Assembly (NCBI RefSeq): GCF_037176765.1 | Contig: NC_090021.1 | Coordinates: 32,232,229 to 32,296,228 of the forward strand | Length of the DNA: 64,000 nucleotides | Source of the DNA: Anolis sagrei | Taxonomy: Eukaryota > Chordata > Lepidosauria > Squamata > Anolidae | Reading direction: 5' to 3' | Part shown: positions 33,646-46,915 of the stretch, one piece after another | Layout: the number at the start of each line of letters is the position of its first letter | Numbering within the stretch: the first letter of the stretch is position 1 | Made by a program: the position numbers and the translations under genes | Notes under the pieces: model-generated | What the model saw: only the letters and a program-made list of their open reading frames with translations | Told to the model about the DNA's origin: nothing | The model's database searches: none

Positions 33646-34235
33646 TCTACTAAGGATTTAGCACACAGAAAAGCAGCTATATTTAATAATGCTTGAATTA
33701 AAAATGCATTTATTAAAACATATTAAATTAAAATGCATTCGCTCAATGACATTGATATATTTTAATTTGCAACAATTCAGTTATCTATACAGAAAAAATG
33801 AAATTAAAGGATAACAACAACTCTTCTTCCACTCCATACAAGCAAGGTAATATTTTCATCAGAAAACTACCACATCAACATCATTGCTGATAAGAAATAG
33901 GATGAAATCCTAAGTTCAGAAATAACTTTGTTACTTAGGTTATCTTAGTGCAATGAAAGTACCCAACAACTCAGAAAAAGAGCTCAACTTAAGCAAGTTT
34001 GATAGCCACTCAGACTAAACAAATACAAATGAACTAAAGGTTTATTTATTTTAAAGATTTATACACCTCTCTACTATTTTCTCTGCAGGTGCCATTTGTC
34101 TTGACATTATTGTCTGCAATAAATGGGAAAGAGGGTGAAATTTCCAATACAAAACCCTGGCCAAATGCTATTTAGGATGATGTTTTAAAACTTTAAAAGT
34201 TCTAAATCCTTAATAGTGACAAAGTCCAGTTTTAA

Positions 34236-34440
34236 CACATATTTATTTATTTATTTATTTCGGGCATTTCTATCCCGCCCTTCTCACCCTCAAAGAGGGA
34301 CTCAGGACGGCTTATAGCAGGCAGACATTAGATGCCAAAAAACAATACATTAAAACGCACAGTTACAATCAACACAATTAAAACAATTATAAGCGTTCAA
34401 TTAAAAGCAGTTCGCTGGTTCAAAACAGTCTACTTATCTT
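34236..34440 (-). mobile_element. L2-clade LINE 3' end
   Basis: ATTTATTTATTTATTT tail, then GGGCATTTCTATCCCGCCCT, AGGGACTCAGGACGGCTTAT and AGACATTAGATGCCAA, as at 7447 and 60600. 5'-truncated. Confidence 0.85.
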
Positions 34441-34999
34441 ATACATATTTTGGTTCAATGTGCTACACACAATGAACTAAGATCCATTTAGTACCCTTGC
34501 TTTCTAAGGTGAGGTTTTGCTCTTTTTTTCCTTAATGTGATTTTCATTTTCAGTTTGTGGCATTTTTGTATGTATTGTATTATCCATCATAAACATACTC
34601 CATCTTGATTTGCACTCATTTGCCATTTTTTTTTCAAAAAAATGTCTATGAATATTCATATTTAGATACTAATTTAGCTGTATTTTCTCATACATTCATT
34701 TTCTAAATTGATTTTTATCCAAACCCAAAACATATTTGGAATGTTTTTTATATCAAAAACTGGAGCAAAAAAAAATATTGAGATAAGTGCAAAATCCAGT
34801 GAGTAGACATTTTAATATGTACATGAGTTCAAGAGATACAAATCAAGGAAGTTAACATCAGAATTCACAAAGACTGAACTCCCAAGCATTCTTGCCTTCA
34901 GCACTGTGAATTCTGGCCACTCCTCTCTGCCACAGAAGCTAGGTTACAGCCATTGTCTACTTTGTTCTTTCTGCAGTCATATCTACAAGAACACTCTGT

Positions 35000-35850
35000 G
35001 CTATAACATGAGCTCAAGTGATCACAATAAGATGCTTCACAACTGAAAGTGTAAATCAAGGGTAGCCAGTTCTGCAGTGGGCCTGCAGGACAATCCTATC
35101 CCTGGGACTTGCCACAGGCTATTAGTACCACAGAAGTGATCACAGAGCCTTGTTTTATAAGAAAACTGTATCCCCTAGAGCTCAGCTACCTTTTACTTTC
35201 TGTTCAAAAATTGTTGGAAGTGTTGCACAGGTGCTTCTGGGAGCTATAAAACAGGTGGAGGTTGTTATTATTATTAATGCCTGCCTTCAAGTCAACTTTC
35301 ATTTATGTGAGACCTCCAAGTTCCCCTGTCCTCAACAGCCTTACTCAGGTCCTGCAGACTCAGGACCGTGGCTTATTTAATTGAGTCTATTCTGCTGGAA
35401 GGCGACCTTCCTCTTTCCTACCTTGCTATAACATGAGCTCAAGTGATCACAATAAGATGCTTCACAACTGAAAGTGTAAGGTCGCCTTCCAGCAGAATAG
35501 ACTCAATTAAATAAGCCACGGTCCTGAGTCTGCAGGACCTGAGTAAGGCTGTTGAGGACAGGGGAACTTGGAGGTCTCACATAAATGAAAGTTGACTTGA
35601 AGGCAGGCATTAATAATAATAACAACCTCCACCTGTTTTATAGCTCCCAGAAGCACCTGTGCAACACTTCCAACAATTTTTGAACAGAAAGTAAAAGGTA
35701 GCTGAGCTCTAGGGGATACAGTTTTCTTATAAAACAAGGCTCTGTGATCACTTCTGTGGTACTAATAGCCTGTGGCAAGTCCCAGGGATAGGATTGTCCT
35801 GCAGGCCCACTGCAGAACTGGCTACCCTTGATTTCCTCTTTTCCTACCTT
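35000..35850. repeat. Inverted duplication: 357-bp arms in two 425-bp tandem units
   Basis: Left arm 35053-35409 and right arm 35478-35834 are reverse complements with no difference seen by eye; both even encode the same 76-residue open frame on opposite strands. A 55-bp block (GCTATAACATGAGCTCAAGT...) is repeated directly at 35000-35054 and 35425-35479, and CCTCTTTCCTACCTT follows each unit (35410 and, with one extra T, 35835). So the layout is A-B-C-A-B(inverted)-C. The core includes part of an old amniote interspersed repeat (GCCTGCCTTCAAGTCAACTT). The open frames are not genes. It could be a recent rearrangement or an assembly artefact. Confidence 0.95.
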
Positions 35851-36109
35851 CCAAAGTGTTATCATGTGCTAGTGAGTCATGTCTTACACACACCGCACAG
35901 CAAGCTATATCTTGTTCACTCCAATGTGGATACACCACACACTAAAATAAATGGGTGATAAAATCACATTCACAAGACCCATTAATAATATAAAGTTTCT
36001 GAAAATTATTTTAATGCCTTAGCCAGGTTACCTAATTTTTCATTTCAGTACAGATATATTACTCATGTTTTGGTCTATTTGCAACAAATGGAACAACCCT
36101 GGATTATGA

Positions 36110-36280
36110 TTTGGATGGTGTGGTTTTAATTGATGATTGATAATTTATGTTTTAACTGTTTGGTATTTAATTGTAATTGTTTATTTTAATATATGTTTCT
36201 ATGGCATCAAATTGCTGCCTGTTGTAATGCCATCTTGAGTCCCTTCCAGGGTGAGAAGGGCAAGGTATAAAAATGGTAAA
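36110..36280 (+). mobile_element. LINE 3' end (L2-like)
   Basis: Plus-oriented 3' end: GTAATGCCATCTTGAGTCCC, TTCCAGGGTGAGAAGGGCAA, GGTATAAAAATGGTAAAT. 5'-truncated and old. Confidence 0.7.
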
Positions 36281-37478
36281 TATTAGCAGTAGATGGCCTG
36301 TATGTGCTACTAGACAGGAAATATAGTGCTTTCTGCCTTAGAACACTGTTTACATTTTACTGAAGATGGCACATGCATAAATGATGAGAACATTCTGGTT
36401 CATTCCCACTTTTTGAAGATCTGAATCAGTCTACCAAAGTTGCCTGATTATTTCTAAATCCGAAACTCAAATTGTTAGTACTGAAGTCCACCAAACCATT
36501 GGAAAGCTCTCACATGAGAAACTTCTCATCTGATCTGTGATGGTTTTATCTGGTTGTCTCCCACATGCATCAGCTAGGTGACCCCAACAGCAGATATTAA
36601 GAAATGGATCCTTATCTATACAAGGCCAACTTCCTCAGGGAGCTGTAAATAACTGCACAAAGTAGTTTCAAGTACCAATTCTGCAGTTTTAAAACTGTTC
36701 GCTCTGATGCTCTCCTGTTGTCTGTACTTTGTATTAATTTATTACTTTAAATACTATAACTCTCACCAGAGACATTTGAAAAGCAAGATTTGAAGTGAAA
36801 AGGGTTTTTAAAATGCTCTTTGACTTCACATAAGTGGCTTCCCTGCTATAACCATGGGTGGGTCTTTGCAGATCAGATTATATAAATAGAACAATGCTTA
36901 TCAGCATTAGTGCCATTCCCTCAGAGAACATAATCTGTATCTTGAAAGAAATGTAGTAGGCTGAAAGAATTACCATCATCTACCTGGCTTGGCTCCCAAC
37001 AGCAGCAATTACCACAGCTCCAGGAGATGCCAGAACTACCATAAAACATTTTAAGCACATTAGAAAGCACATTAAGGAGTTTTCACAAGAGGAGATTTTG
37101 TGAAAGTGGTTGAAAGAGCAAAAGGAAGTGAGCTTGATAGGTGGATGTCAGAAATAGTTCCAGGCAGAGGAGACAAAATAGTAGAAAGAAAGCCAGCAGA
37201 AGTCAGGATATAAATACATTAAAGTAAGAAAGGCAGAAATGAAACAGCAAAAGCCTGAACCTAAGAAAAATACTGTGACTGGCTACGTAACATAAAAAAG
37301 AAAACAGGCCATTTTAAAGTAGTCCGATCCATTTTGTAACGTTTTCTCTTGTTGAACTGGAAGTCTCCACATGACAGAAATCGGACCTATGTTTTGTATC
37401 TAAACTCCTATGCAAATATAAACATCATATGTTGCCTCTAGGTTTAATGATGGTAAAATGTGGTCTGATTGTCTAAAT

Positions 37479-37561
37479 CAGTGTTTCCCAAACTGTGCTC
37501 CTCCAGGTGTTTTGGACTTCAGGTCCAAAACACCTAGAGGAGCAGACTTTGAGAAACACTG
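37479..37561. mobile_element. Short palindromic hAT-type MITE
   Basis: CAGTGTTTCCCAAACTGTGC at the left and (reverse) CAGTGTTTCTCAAAGTCTGC at the right, with inner arms CAGGTGTTTTGGACTT / AGGTCCAAAACACCTA. Flanks GTCTAAAT / GTCTTAAA are an imperfect 8-bp duplication. Related to 11335-11455. Confidence 0.85.
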
Positions 37562-37949
37562 GTCTTAAAAAACACTCAGCTAGATGATGGCACAGGCAGG
37601 CTTCAAGAATACTAAGTGAACCCTGAACTTATGAAGTATTACTGAGCATCTTAATTCAGCTTGGCATAGCAGTGGGACTGCAGCCAGAAGATATGATGTG
37701 GAAAATGAAGAGGAAGGGTTCCAAAGCCTCTCCTTGCATGCTTGGCTTATCTAATGTAACCAAAGACACTTCAGTAGCCAAGCTATTTTTATTCTTTTTC
37801 CTATGAAAAGACATTGGGGTTTTCTCTTTAGCAAGTGTTCAATTGCCAAAAAATCACTGATTCAACAGCAAGCCAGATCAATTTTTCAAAGGACTATCTC
37901 CAAAGAACTGTTTGTTTTGCATCTGTTCATCTCAACTATCCCATCTCTT

Positions 37950-37964
37950 CCCCCCCCCCCCCCC
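37950..37964. repeat. Poly-C run (15 bp)
   Basis: Homopolymer C followed by ACACTACTATATC. Confidence 0.95.
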
Positions 37965-38497
37965 ACACTACTATATCTATATCCAGCCTTCTCTACTCAA
38001 TGTGTGGGTGTGTGTACATTCAAGTTACCTATTAACTTATGGAGACCCCATAAATTTTATATGGGTTTGTCAGGCAAGGAATTGTCAGATGTGGTTTTGC
38101 CAGTTCCTTCCTCTGAAATATATCTTACAGCACCTAGTATTTGTTGTCAGTCTCAATCCAAGTATCAACTAGGGCTAACCTTGACCCTGCTTAGCTTCCA
38201 AATTTAAAATCATAAATTTCAAGAGTCAGGCATGAACACTGGAGCTCACAGTAAAACAAACCTCACCACAGGGAACCTTGCATCACAGAAAAAAGTTTAG
38301 AACAAAGGAAGTAGTTGTTACTCTGTATCCACTTAAGAAACAAGCTGCACTGGAGCATGTTGAATCAAATCAAAAGCCCCTTTAGCTCAGTACTCTGTTC
38401 AGTGGCCAACCAATTGCCATTAGCAAGATAAACAACAGGACATGTGCAACAGTACCATCCAGCTCATTTGCCCAGGCAAGGAATACTCAGGGACATA

Positions 38498-39321
38498 CAG
38501 TAGAACCTTGACTTAAGAGCATCTCACCTTAAGTGCACTTTTAGTTAGATACTGTTGCTCATCTCTTGTTTTGCTTTGATATACAAGCAGCACTTTGAGT
38601 TAAGAGCTAGTGCCATAGGGAGTGCTAGTGTAAGAGTATAGGGCTTTAGAGCTTCAAGGGAGCAGCCTCCGTACCTTGTGCCTCCATGCCTCATGCGCTT
38701 ATCTATATTGGGAGATTGCTATCGCTTTGCTCTGTCTGCTTTGAGGAACTATGGGTTAGTTGATTTTGTGTGGTTTTTATTCCTGGTATGTTTGGCACCA
38801 TGAAGAGAGAGAGGGAGAGAGAGCAAGAGAGGGAGGGAGGGAGGCAGGAATGAGTACAGTATGAAGAAAATGATGCTTCTGCCTCTTCATTTGTGCTTCC
38901 TTGCCACAACTTTGTGCTTCTACCACTGTGTCACAACTTTGTGCTTCTACCATTTTAAAGTTGGTCTTTCTTTTTTTATTGTTCAATGTGAATGTGTGGG
39001 TTTTGCCTTGCAGTTACACTGGCCAACTCACATTTTGTTGCCTCAAATGTGCTTCCTTGCCACAACTTTGTGCTTCTAGCATTTTAAAGTTTATCTTTCT
39101 TTTTACTGTTCCACGTGAATGTACATTTATACATTATTTATTATTTATAAAGTACATTTTCTTATTTAAAATCACAGAACAAAAAACATTGGGGGGGGGG
39201 GCTGTTTGGGTGGCCGGAACAGATTAATAGCATTTCAATAGGAAATTTCGCTTTCAGATAGCAGCGATTTTAGTTAAGAGCTCGGTCATGGAATGAATTA
39301 AACTCTGAAAAGTTATCACTG
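38498..39321. mobile_element. Tc1/mariner-type non-autonomous element (824 bp)
   Basis: Left end CAGTAGAACCTTGACTTAAG, right end in reverse CAGTGATAACTTTTCAGAG. TA flanks both (38496-38497 and 39322-39323). Inner sequences TTAAGAGC and GTTAAGAGCTCGGTCATGG lie near the two ends. CCACAACTTTGTGCTTCTA recurs at about 38903, 38934 and 39059, so the middle contains tandem duplications. An 11-G run is at 39191-39201. Confidence 0.75.
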
Positions 39322-39419
39322 TACTACTTGTGAAAATGAAGGTAATAAATAAACTTTAAATTGCAGGCAATGATTGCCTTATGCTCCATATATTTTTCCT
39401 TTCTAAAGCCATACAAAAG

Positions 39420-40320
39420 TAATGTCCATCATATTTTGTGGAAAACAAATTCCATAGTTTAACTATATGATTCCTGAGGTACTTTCTCATATCCTGTCAT
39501 TATTCTTCAGTCCTAGTTTCTATTCTTATGAGCATCTGAAAAAGTGGACCCTTATCCATGAAAATAAATTAGCTTCAATGATGTTGTTCAGATTCCATCA
39601 TCACCCATTTTCATTCTATTACGATAGGAGGAACATTTCTCCATATCCCCATTTTCTCCAAACCAGCAGCCTCCCCCCTTTTACCTTTTTTTTAAGAAAA
39701 AGAAAAACTAAGAAGTCATATTAATAACCTTTATTCATAAGTAGTCATAGAATAACTAATGATGTGGATTGTGGATTTGTTTCAGAGTATACTATGAATA
39801 CTGTTTTAAATTGTTCATAACTTTTCTAAACTATTTCAAATTGTGGTTTGAAATTTTAAAAATTATCTGGTGCTTCTATTGTTTGTATCATGCAATGAGC
39901 TACTGATAAAATAAATATATTTCAATAAAGAAAAAAAATATGGATTTCCCTAAGCCACTTGGTCATTCTGGTTGCCACCTTCTGCATTTTTACCAGCTCT
40001 ACAATAATCTTTGTGAGGTACAGTAAGCAGAAGTGTGCATAATGTTAAAATACTCATCACATTATAGCCTTATAAATGAGTGATTGTAGTTTTATTTTAG
40101 CCCCTTTAATAATGATAGTCAACTTGGAATTTGTTTCTTTTATAATAGCTGCCCAACAGCAGTTTCAGAGCAGCAGAATGTTTTATTGAGCTATTCACCA
40201 CAATCTTCAGATTGATGTCTTGATTGCCAGCTTGGGATCTAGCAGGATATATGTAAAAGGATTTTTTTTTTTTTGCCCCAAGGCACATCACTTTATACAT
40301 GATGACATTACATCAGTATA
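39420..40320 (-). mobile_element. Ancient CR1/L3-like LINE
   Basis: Reverse-oriented decayed CR1: CAAATTCCATAGTTTAAC, then GGTTGCCACCTTCTGCATTT, ACCAGCTCTACAATAATC, AACTTGGAATTTGTTTCTTT and GCCCCAAGGCACATCACTTT. The order agrees with old amniote CR1 ORF2. No open frame is left. Confidence 0.75.
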
Positions 40321-41084
40321 AAGTTTGGCATTCGCGTGGGAGAAGGTAGCTTTAGCAACATGTTTGGAGCTCTGAAACATGCTTAGCTCTTAGCTGATAA
40401 ACGAAGATCTCATTTATATTCTAATCCATATTGCTCCTTGCCAGACTGTGAAGCCTTGCACCAGGCAAATGTTATACACAAGATTAATTTCTTTTGGATA
40501 TTGTAGAACTACCTAATGTGAGTCTCTAGTGGGCCCAAGCAAACCATCTTGGTGCTATGGGGATGATACTTGAGGTCTTCTTTGCAGTAGAAATTGTAGG
40601 TTTTGGGAAGTAATCCCTGTCTATGCAGGGCCTCTACCTTTGGGTATTCATCTAATGATATTTCAGGACAACTAAAAAGACAAGAGGGGATACTGAAATA
40701 GGGTGCGCAAAATAGTAAGACAGATGTCCACCTCCTATTATAACCCAAATTGATCAGAATAGCTCCTAGCCTACCTCATTAAAAAAAACTGGCCAGACAA
40801 AAGTAAAGCATGCATCAGGCAATTTTGATAAATGTTGAATGGGTGATTAGAATATATGGGCCGTTGCACCCTTCACATCAGACCAGTGCAAACATTAACT
40901 ATGAAAGAATTTGGTACTAAAGGAAGTACATACAGGGTTGCCAAATCTAATATAGAACCTTACGGCTTAAGAGTGTAAATTCACCTGCTATCTTTGGAAA
41001 CCCATCCCATTGTGGAGGAAATAGTCTATGAACAAGTCTGGTGCAGCATTACAAGTGTTTCTGGCTTGGAGTTATATCTGTATA

Positions 41085-41392
41085 GAGCTGTCCCTCGACA
41101 TCTGTGGTTTTTACTTTTGAAATTTTGATTATTCACGGATTTCATTAAAATATTATCACTTGGAATCTTTAGATCCTCCAGTGTGACTCTATGGTCAACT
41201 TCCTCCAGTCATACTGCAAGTATCAGAGATTTCTAGAAAGAAGAAGTTGACCACAGAGTCATGCTGGAAGACTAAAACATTCCAAGAGAAGTTTGCTCTT
41301 AGATAAAGAAATAGCAATTTCTTTATTCACAGTCATTCAAAAGTTCCTATGCTCCAAACCCCAGCAAATGTGAAGGGCTAACTATACATTAT
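41085..41392. mobile_element. Tigger-like palindromic MITE
   Basis: Left GCTGTCCCTCGACATCTGTG and right AAATGTGAAGGGCTAACTAT are end-like. Inside, GATCCTCCAGTGTGACTCTA is roughly inverted as CAGAGTCATGCTGGAAGACT. A shorter relative is at 16545-16690. Confidence 0.6.
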
Positions 41393-43973
41393 ACGTTTTT
41401 CTTTGAAAGAGCTCAGGATGACGTAAGTGGGTGTTATCCCATTCTAATACCTCCGAGGGAGCTTAAACAATAGGAATGACTGGCCTTATGACACCCATCA
41501 AGCTTCATAGAGAGGGAGATATATCTTCTTCATATAACTCACACACTATCCAGATGTTACATTGGTTCTCAGTAAGTATTACATCTTTTCAGACAAATGT
41601 GTAAAAGTAAATACTAGTAACGAGGAGGCTAACACCTCTAATCAGCTACTTAAATATACTCAGATAAGCTCAGAAATACAATATTGTAAATACTTCAGAT
41701 ATGGCACCTTAGACGTTTATTACGGCTTTCAATGCTGCATCTCTGGAGAACTCCTAATTTTTGATCTTCTGAAATCAAGTAAATGAGCCCACAGAGAATT
41801 GAATGGAAGCCCTGCAGACTGCAGAATGCATGTATCTATCAATCTCCACAGGCCCTTCCTTTCCTCTGGCTCTCTTGCAGCCAGAAGCTGCCAAGTACAA
41901 TAGCTTGGTCAAACAGTTCTGAATGTACTCTTTAGGAGGGATGCTTTCATCCAGTGCCAGTACAAATTCTTACAACTCCTAGAACAATAAAAGGAGGGGA
42001 ACCTTTTAATCATACGAACCATTCAATTGTACACAAATTCTATGGAAGAAAAAGCAGAAAATGAAGAGACAGATGTAATTTCCTTGAACCCTTTCTGTAT
42101 CACTACCACTATCTATATTGTCTTAGAATTTTTGCAGCCTGAACACTAAAAAAGTGAGTAGTTATTGAACCCAACAATAGAACTATTGTTTTCTCCATCA
42201 AACTGATCTGACATATGATAAGTTAGTCACTTCTTAATAAAGTATTTGATTCAACTCAAATTCCAGCTTCTTAATACTAAAAAGTACTTTAAAACATTGT
42301 GAGATAAAACCCGGAATAAATAACTTTTGTAAGTATGTTTACAATCTTGCCTGCTTTGTTTATGGACTATTAGACAAAATTTTATTGACCTACATGGCAA
42401 AGAGGCTGCTGTCACAATGGAAGCCAAAACCTTTGCTGCTCGTCTTTCAGGGGAAAGGGAGGAACTTGTCAGAAACTAATAAATAAAAATTGTTGTCAGA
42501 GTTTGAGCTAAAGCCAACAGGATTCTTTATATCTTCCAAAACTGTGAATATCTGGCTTAATGACAAGAATCTGGAAATTTTTAAAACTTTTTTAATTTTA
42601 AATTTTAAAATTTTAAATGGCCATATTAAGAGGTACAATCTCACTTTCAGCCACATTTCCTGATCTATAGGATCAGTACCTTACTAAGACATATCATGTA
42701 GGCCCTTAAAAAAACATAGGCTTCATATAATGACCAGAATTATAACTATAACAATATATCTTGACACACCAGGAAGCACAACAATTTAAAATAAGTAGAT
42801 TCATCCTTCTATGCAAACCTAACATAACATCTCCTGAGAGGTGTACTGTAATTAAAATTACAAAAGGCATTTTAGAGCACTGGCAGGCAATGCATAAACA
42901 TCAAATTAATGCATATAAATGTGTTCATACATTATCCAATGTTTATTCGCCATTAAATACAAGAAATACCATTAAACCCCAAGTTGTAGCAGACTTGAAT
43001 TTCAAAAAGGAAATTCACCCTGAACAGACAAGCTACATAATACATCTAGGTTCTAAAGTCTAGAAAACACTCTGGTGGTAAGTTGTTGTTACCTACAGTC
43101 CAAAATATGTAAAGGAAGAGTTTAGGTTGGACATCCAATTTATTTTCTCTGTAGGTGACCTAAGAACGAACCAGAATGCTTCTCATGTTGATCTTTTAAA
43201 AGACAGGTATTAATGCTTTAACATAACCCTACTCATGACTATTCAGAAGTAAGTCCATCTGAGTTCAGTTGATCTTAATTCATCCTTACTAGATTTTCGA
43301 GATCTTCTTAATAACCTAAATATTGTATTAGAAATAGTACTGTAAAGGTTCACATTAATCATTATCTGTGACAATACCACTTGGAAGGGTATTGGTGATA
43401 TCAGGTCCAGCACTGGATCCACTTTTTGTATGTTTACATATATGGCTTTTTTAAAGGTCTTAGACTCTAACACTGGACATAATGATCAGGTGGTAAGTGT
43501 AATGGTGGTGGATAATAAATATTATTTTAGTTAATAGTCACTCTCATTTTCTGTAGAGAAAAAAGGCGGTTTATAAATAAACATAACAACAACAACATAC
43601 CTTAAGAGGTTACATTAATATTATTTTTCAAGTCTCCAGCACACAAAAACATACAATTGCAGTTTCTTTTATTTTAATGAACTACCTATACAGATGCAAG
43701 TTGCATCACACATTCAGTGACTACTGTGGACAAAGAAGAATGGAGAGATACAGCTGATAGCAGAATTTCACATGCAAAACCATTACAAATGTGCAACAAT
43801 GTGCATAGAATAGCAAGTCAATGTGCACTGCATAACTGACTCTATATACCGCACATTATACAGAATAATCAGGTAAGAGCTATGCACATTCACTGTTTAT
43901 TATATGATGCACTATGACAGAATTCAGTAACAGGATTATGCAGTGCTAGCACAGGATAACTACCATAGAATCA

Positions 43974-44046
43974 TAGAGTTGGAAGAGACCTCATGGGCCA
44001 TCCAGTCCAACCCCCTGCCTAGAAGCAGGAATACCCTGGCAGATAT
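43974..44046 (-). mobile_element. CR1 LINE 3' end
   Basis: AATCATAGAGTTGGAAGAGA, CATGGGCCATCCAGTCCAAC. Very short, relatively young-looking copy. Confidence 0.9.
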
Positions 44047-44811
44047 GTAGACCACGGCCTATGTCTTAGCTTTTTTTTTTTTACTACTTCATATGCTATC
44101 TTTCTAAGAGAATCCCCAAGTCAGCATCTAAAAGCAGATAAAAGACCTGGAAGAATTGAAGCAAACTGAAGTCTATCCCAGTAAAATAAAAACATGCTAG
44201 TTAATGGATGAGTTGATCCTGGGTTAAGAATACAGCCTACACTACATGTGTACAATCTGATCTCTTCCCCCTTAAATAACAGGTTAATCGTTTGGACAGT
44301 TTCTTAAAAGATGTTGCTTCTTCCATGCTCAAGCAGTAGCACTGATGAACGAGCTACTTGTGTGATTCCAGTTCATGGTGCTATTTCCGAAAATTTAAAG
44401 GCCTAAAATAGTTTGGTATTTGGGACACCTTAAGGCGGGAGTGGGCAACTGGCAGGGGGCTGGTCCTTTGAAGAACCTCTGAGGATCTGGAAGGCTGAAC
44501 CCTTCCTCTCTTTGAATGGAATTTGTACCCTTTTCCTTGAAATTCTAGGAGGAGATGACCTACCAAAATCTCTGGAACAATGCATTTAGTTTTTGAAAAT
44601 ACTTGCAAGATTTAAGTATCGTAGAAGACTTACATAAATAACATAAACAATTCAAGATAGCATCATTTTAATCATGTTTTCTTACAGCACAAACTCATCT
44701 TTAAATCCAACCACTTCTCTAAATCCTGTGCAATATCTTTTATCGTCTTATTTATAATAAAATTAATCATCTGAAATAAATTCCTAGGGATAATTATGCA
44801 CATAGAAGTAC

Positions 44812-44885
44812 CATATATATTCATGTATAAATCAATCTCATACATAAGTCAAGGGCAGATTTGGAGTTAAAATGAACACTTATTT
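44812..44885. repeat. DNA-transposon-like fragment
   Basis: CCATATATATTCATGTATAA and CATACATAAGTCAAGGGC resemble the end of a widespread vertebrate MITE (CTCGAGTATAAGCCGA type), strongly diverged. Confidence 0.35.
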
Positions 44886-46247
44886 TATCCATTCTCTATT
44901 TCTTTCACTATAAAAGGTTCAGCTTAAAATGGTGAATCTTCAGCATAATTGTAGAGCAGAATACTATAAACGTACAAGTGACCTTGAAGTTGTGTTACTA
45001 TGCAAATGCACAGCAAACAGAGTAACATTCTTAAGTTAAGTGTCACCTGGATTTAGATTTCATTTGTCGTGGTATGACTGTATGAGGAAAATATCAATTG
45101 ACGGTGAATGAACAGGGACCAAGGTCACCCTCCCCTTTAACTGTCTCAACTACAAGTCTATGAAACAGCAGTAAACTGTTGAGTGGGTAGTATTATCCTT
45201 TGTGACTGAGAATCCAAAACATCATTTTTGGACAGTTCTATAATAATAGACCACTGTAATTCACTTCCCTACCAACAAAGTCTTGCCTTTTGTTTTGCAG
45301 AAAAAAACCTAGTGGGAAAAACTGAGAGAGATTAATTTTTCCCACCCTCATATAACCTGGTATGTATAATACATATCGGGTCAGCACATTCATCTAGGAT
45401 CTTGTTCAAAATGGCAGCTATTTTAGCATTCACCAAACTGGCATTAAGCAGCAGCATTTTCAAACCAGGACTATTGCTGTATTATTTATTAATTGGAATG
45501 GTATTTTTCAAAGTACTTCAAAAGTGACACGTTAGTAATACATTACTAAGGTGTTGTCATTCTTTTTTTAACTATTTAAAAATAAAAAGCCCTTCTGAAA
45601 CCAATGTTGCTCATTAACCCAAAGCAACTCTGTTACATTTTAAGAATGGTAAAAACAAAAATCCTTGTCCCCAATGTAATGCAGTGTAACAATAAAATGC
45701 AATGTAACAAGGTAATGTGATTACTTTTAATGCATTACTTTCAAACTGCTACAGGAGAAAGAATGAAAAATAAAATCATAGAAAATAAAATAACTCAAAA
45801 TGCTCAATAAATCAACAAAAACTGAATAAAATAAAGTGCTTTGTAAGCCTATGAAGACTGAATAAAATGTTCCCTAACAAAGGAGGCTCCAAGTGCTACT
45901 GAAGCAGACAAAGGGGATTTGGGGAGAACAGAAGCCATAACTTTTTGTAAGTGTAGTAGCAGGAAGGTTTAGAACCAGTATAGGTGAATCAGAGAGACCA
46001 CAAATACGTAACATCAAGCTACCAAAATGGTTGCAGTGCCTAAAGACCTTGGCCTGCACTTAAACACAATCGGCGCTGACAAAATTACCATCTGCCAGCT
46101 ACAGAAGGCCACCTTACTGGGATCTGCACACATTATTTACCGATACATCACATAGTCCTAGACTGTGTGGGAAGTGTCTGACGTGTGATCCAATACAACA
46201 GCCAGCAGAGTGATCTTGTCTGCTGTGGATTCATCTTGTTATGTTTC

Positions 46248-46281
46248 AAATAACAACAACAACAACAACAACAACAACAAC
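46248..46281. repeat. (AAC)n microsatellite
   Basis: About 11 AAC units just before the MITE at 46294. Confidence 0.95.
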
Positions 46282-46293
46282 GAGACAGTACAG

Positions 46294-46556
46294 CAGGGGT
46301 CCTCAAACTTTTTAAACAGAGGGCCAGATCACAGTCCCTCAAACTATTGGAGGGCCAGATTATAATTTGAAAAAAGCATGAATGTATTTCAATGAGAAGC
46401 GTGTGCCTGCTTTTGGTTGATGAGATAGGATTGTTGTTGTTGTTGTTGTTGTGTACTTTCAAGTCATTTCAGACTTAGGTTGACCCTGAGTGAGGGCTGG
46501 GTAAATGACCTTGGAGGGCCGTATTCGGCCCCTGGGCCTTAGTTTGAGGACCCCTG
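46294..46556. mobile_element. hAT MITE with perfect TSD and a SINE-tail-like insert
   Basis: The ends CAGGGGTCCTCAAACTTT and (reverse) CAGGGGTCCTCAAACTAAG are flanked by identical CAGTACAG (46286-46293 and 46557-46564). Bases 46431-46490 read GTTGTTGTTG... then ACTTTCAAGTCATTTCAGAC, the reverse complement of the tail of the (AAC)-tailed SINE at 47428. The same insert is in the fragment at 4340-4768. Confidence 0.95.
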
Positions 46557-46915
46557 CAGTACAGTTTAATAAAAAGTTCTCCCTCAAAAAAACCTAGCAA
46601 GAAAAACACGGCTAGGAAGATCTTGTAACACAGAGAAATCAGCATGGAGATTATCAGAAATTGTAGGTGAAAAAAATGATAAGGACCGTGCTTTAGAACT
46701 ATATCCTACACCTAATAAAACTGAGAAAAACAAAGACTATAAGGACTAAAACAGGGGGAAAAAACCCAGAACAACAAAGAAAGCAGACCCACACTATGAT
46801 CCAGTTGGTGTCCGGAGATTTCAGCCAGTGGACCAGAAAGATGATTCAGTGCAACTCCACCTCTTCATATAGCCCCAAGCACAAGAACTACCCTAGAGGG
46901 TTGCTTCCTCTAAAT

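Noticed and set aside
35150-35737. Two identical 76-codon open frames on opposite strands
   Set aside because: They only mirror the inverted duplication and contain part of an old interspersed repeat; no protein family or splice context.
37803-38207. 134-codon plus-strand open frame
   Set aside because: Low-complexity proline run from a poly-C tract; no recognisable domain.
45520-45760. Possible MITE with TAATGCATTAC-type ends
   Set aside because: The two ends are only loosely inverted and no target duplication is clear.
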